This document shows, in pieces, positions 6,270 to 6,868 of a stretch of 6,868 bases of DNA. Both the position numbers and the translations under genes were made by a program. Below the pieces are notes generated by a model that was not told the DNA's origin, searched no databases, and saw only the letters and a program-made list of their open reading frames with translations. Within the stretch, counting starts at the first letter, position 1. Each line of letters starts with the position of its first letter. Source of the stretch: Schwartzia sp. (in: firmicutes) (GTDB taxonomy: Bacteria > Bacillota > Negativicutes > Selenomonadales > Selenomonadaceae); contig JAGAZS010000176.1 in NCBI GenBank assembly GCA_017939945.1, positions 1 through 6,868 on the forward strand, written 5' to 3'.

Positions 6270-6868
6270 ATGGTGACGGGAGAACTGAAAAACAAAATCG
6301 ACAGTTTGTGGGAAACCTTTTGGACGGGCGGCGTCACGAACCCGCTTTCCGTCGTCGAGCAGATGACCTATCTGATGTTCATTCACGATCTGGACGCGAT
6401 GGACAACCGCCGCGCCAAAGAGGCGGCGATGCTGGAGCTCCCGCATCAGAGCATCTTCGATACGAAAGTGAAGATCGGCGGGAAAACGGTGGAGGGCAAT
6501 CAGCTCAAATGGAGCGTTTTCCATGATTTCCCCGCCGAAAAGATGTATAAGATCGTGCTGGAGGGCGTCTTTCCCTTCATTAAGAATCTGGACGGCGACA
6601 AGGACAGCGCTTATTCCAAGTACATGAACGACGCCATCTTCATGGTGCCGACTGCGCTGATGCTGGACAAAATCGTCACGGCCATGGACGCCATCTATGA
6701 GCAGATGGCGCAGCTCCAAAAAACGGACGTGCGCGGCGACGTCTATGAATACTTGCTTTCCAAGATTGCCACGGCGGGCGTCAACGGACAGTTCCGCACG
6801 CCCCGTCACATCATCCGCATGATGGTGGAAATGATGGAGCCGAAAGCGGACGACGTGGTATGCGATCC
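6270..6868 (+). CDS. hsdM: Type I restriction-modification methyltransferase subunit HsdM (5' part)
   Basis: The first 199 codons of a DNA adenine methyltransferase subunit; the gene continues past the right edge. HsdM methylates N6 of adenine in a bipartite target chosen by HsdS, and with HsdR forms the restriction enzyme. Residues about 9-145 match the helical N-terminal domain of HsdM (LWETFWTGG 13-21, EQMTYLMFIHDLD 30-42). Then comes the entry to the methyltransferase domain, with GDVYEYLLSKIA (156-167) and GQFRTPRHII (173-182). The window stops at VVCD plus two bases of the next codon, where the SAM-binding motif I (DPACGTG in relatives) would follow. The start is ATG 6270, with AAGGAG at 6254-6259 ten bases before. 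hsdS and hsdR are not in the window. The assignment is firm; whether the gene is intact cannot be seen. Confidence 0.92.
   Translation, partial: MVTGELKNKIDSLWETFWTGGVTNPLSVVEQMTYLMFIHDLDAMDNRRAKEAAMLELPHQSIFDTKVKIGGKTVEGNQLKWSVFHDFPAEKMYKIVLEGVFPFIKNLDGDKDSAYSKYMNDAIFMVPTALMLDKIVTAMDAIYEQMAQLQKTDVRGDVYEYLLSKIATAGVNGQFRTPRHIIRMMVEMMEPKADDVVCD

Noticed and set aside
6098..6526. A 142-codon plus frame overlapping the start of hsdM
   Set aside because: It is out of frame with the clear HsdM sequence and turns into Arg/Gly-rich shadow sequence where they overlap.

Overview
This 6.9 kb window looks like a chromosomal segment of a GC-rich, low-complexity-spacer bacterium. Genes carry strong purine-rich Shine-Dalgarno sites, use G/C-rich third codon positions, and are separated by AT-rich gaps with clear intrinsic terminators. 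A lipoprotein-type MetQ, a periplasmic-type arylsulfotransferase and a queuosine gene would fit the Negativicutes (Selenomonas-like diderm Firmicutes). That placement is an inference from overall style, not from a marker gene.

Layout, left to right. (1) The 5' tip (25 codons) of an unidentified minus-strand gene. (2) queC, for 7-cyano-7-deazaguanine (preQ0) synthase, starting at TTG just behind a tiny candidate leader ORF and ending at a perfect hairpin terminator. (3) A promoter (TTGTCG-17-TATAAT) followed by about 150 bases of highly structured, AT-rich DNA. (4) A D-methionine/L-methionine ABC importer locus: metN (ATPase), metI (permease, overlapping metN by 11 bases), then an unexpected membrane-anchored CHASE-like sensor protein without an output domain, then a terminator, then metQ (substrate-binding lipoprotein). 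metQ appears to have its own promoter, whose -35 box sits in the loop of that terminator. (5) A strong two-way terminator shared by metQ and a convergent minus-strand gene for a secreted aryl-sulfate sulfotransferase. (6) A divergent intergenic region with a 12-bp-stem palindrome and a candidate 9-codon leader ORF, followed by the first 199 codons of hsdM, the methyltransferase subunit of a type I restriction-modification system, which runs off the right edge.

How the parts work together: MetQ captures methionine outside the membrane, MetI forms the channel, and MetN drives import and carries the NIL regulatory domain. The CHASE-like protein is co-transcribed with metNI and may be a sensory or accessory partner, but its role is unknown. 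The remaining genes (queC, sulfotransferase, hsdM) are functionally independent neighbours.

The points most worth a second look are: the orphan CHASE protein inside the metNIQ locus; the structured element between the metN promoter and metN, which could be either a new cis-regulatory RNA with competing pairings or a small inserted repeat flanked by an 8-bp direct repeat; and the promoter nested in a terminator ahead of metQ. I see no CRISPR array, rRNA, tRNA, transposase or known riboswitch in the window.
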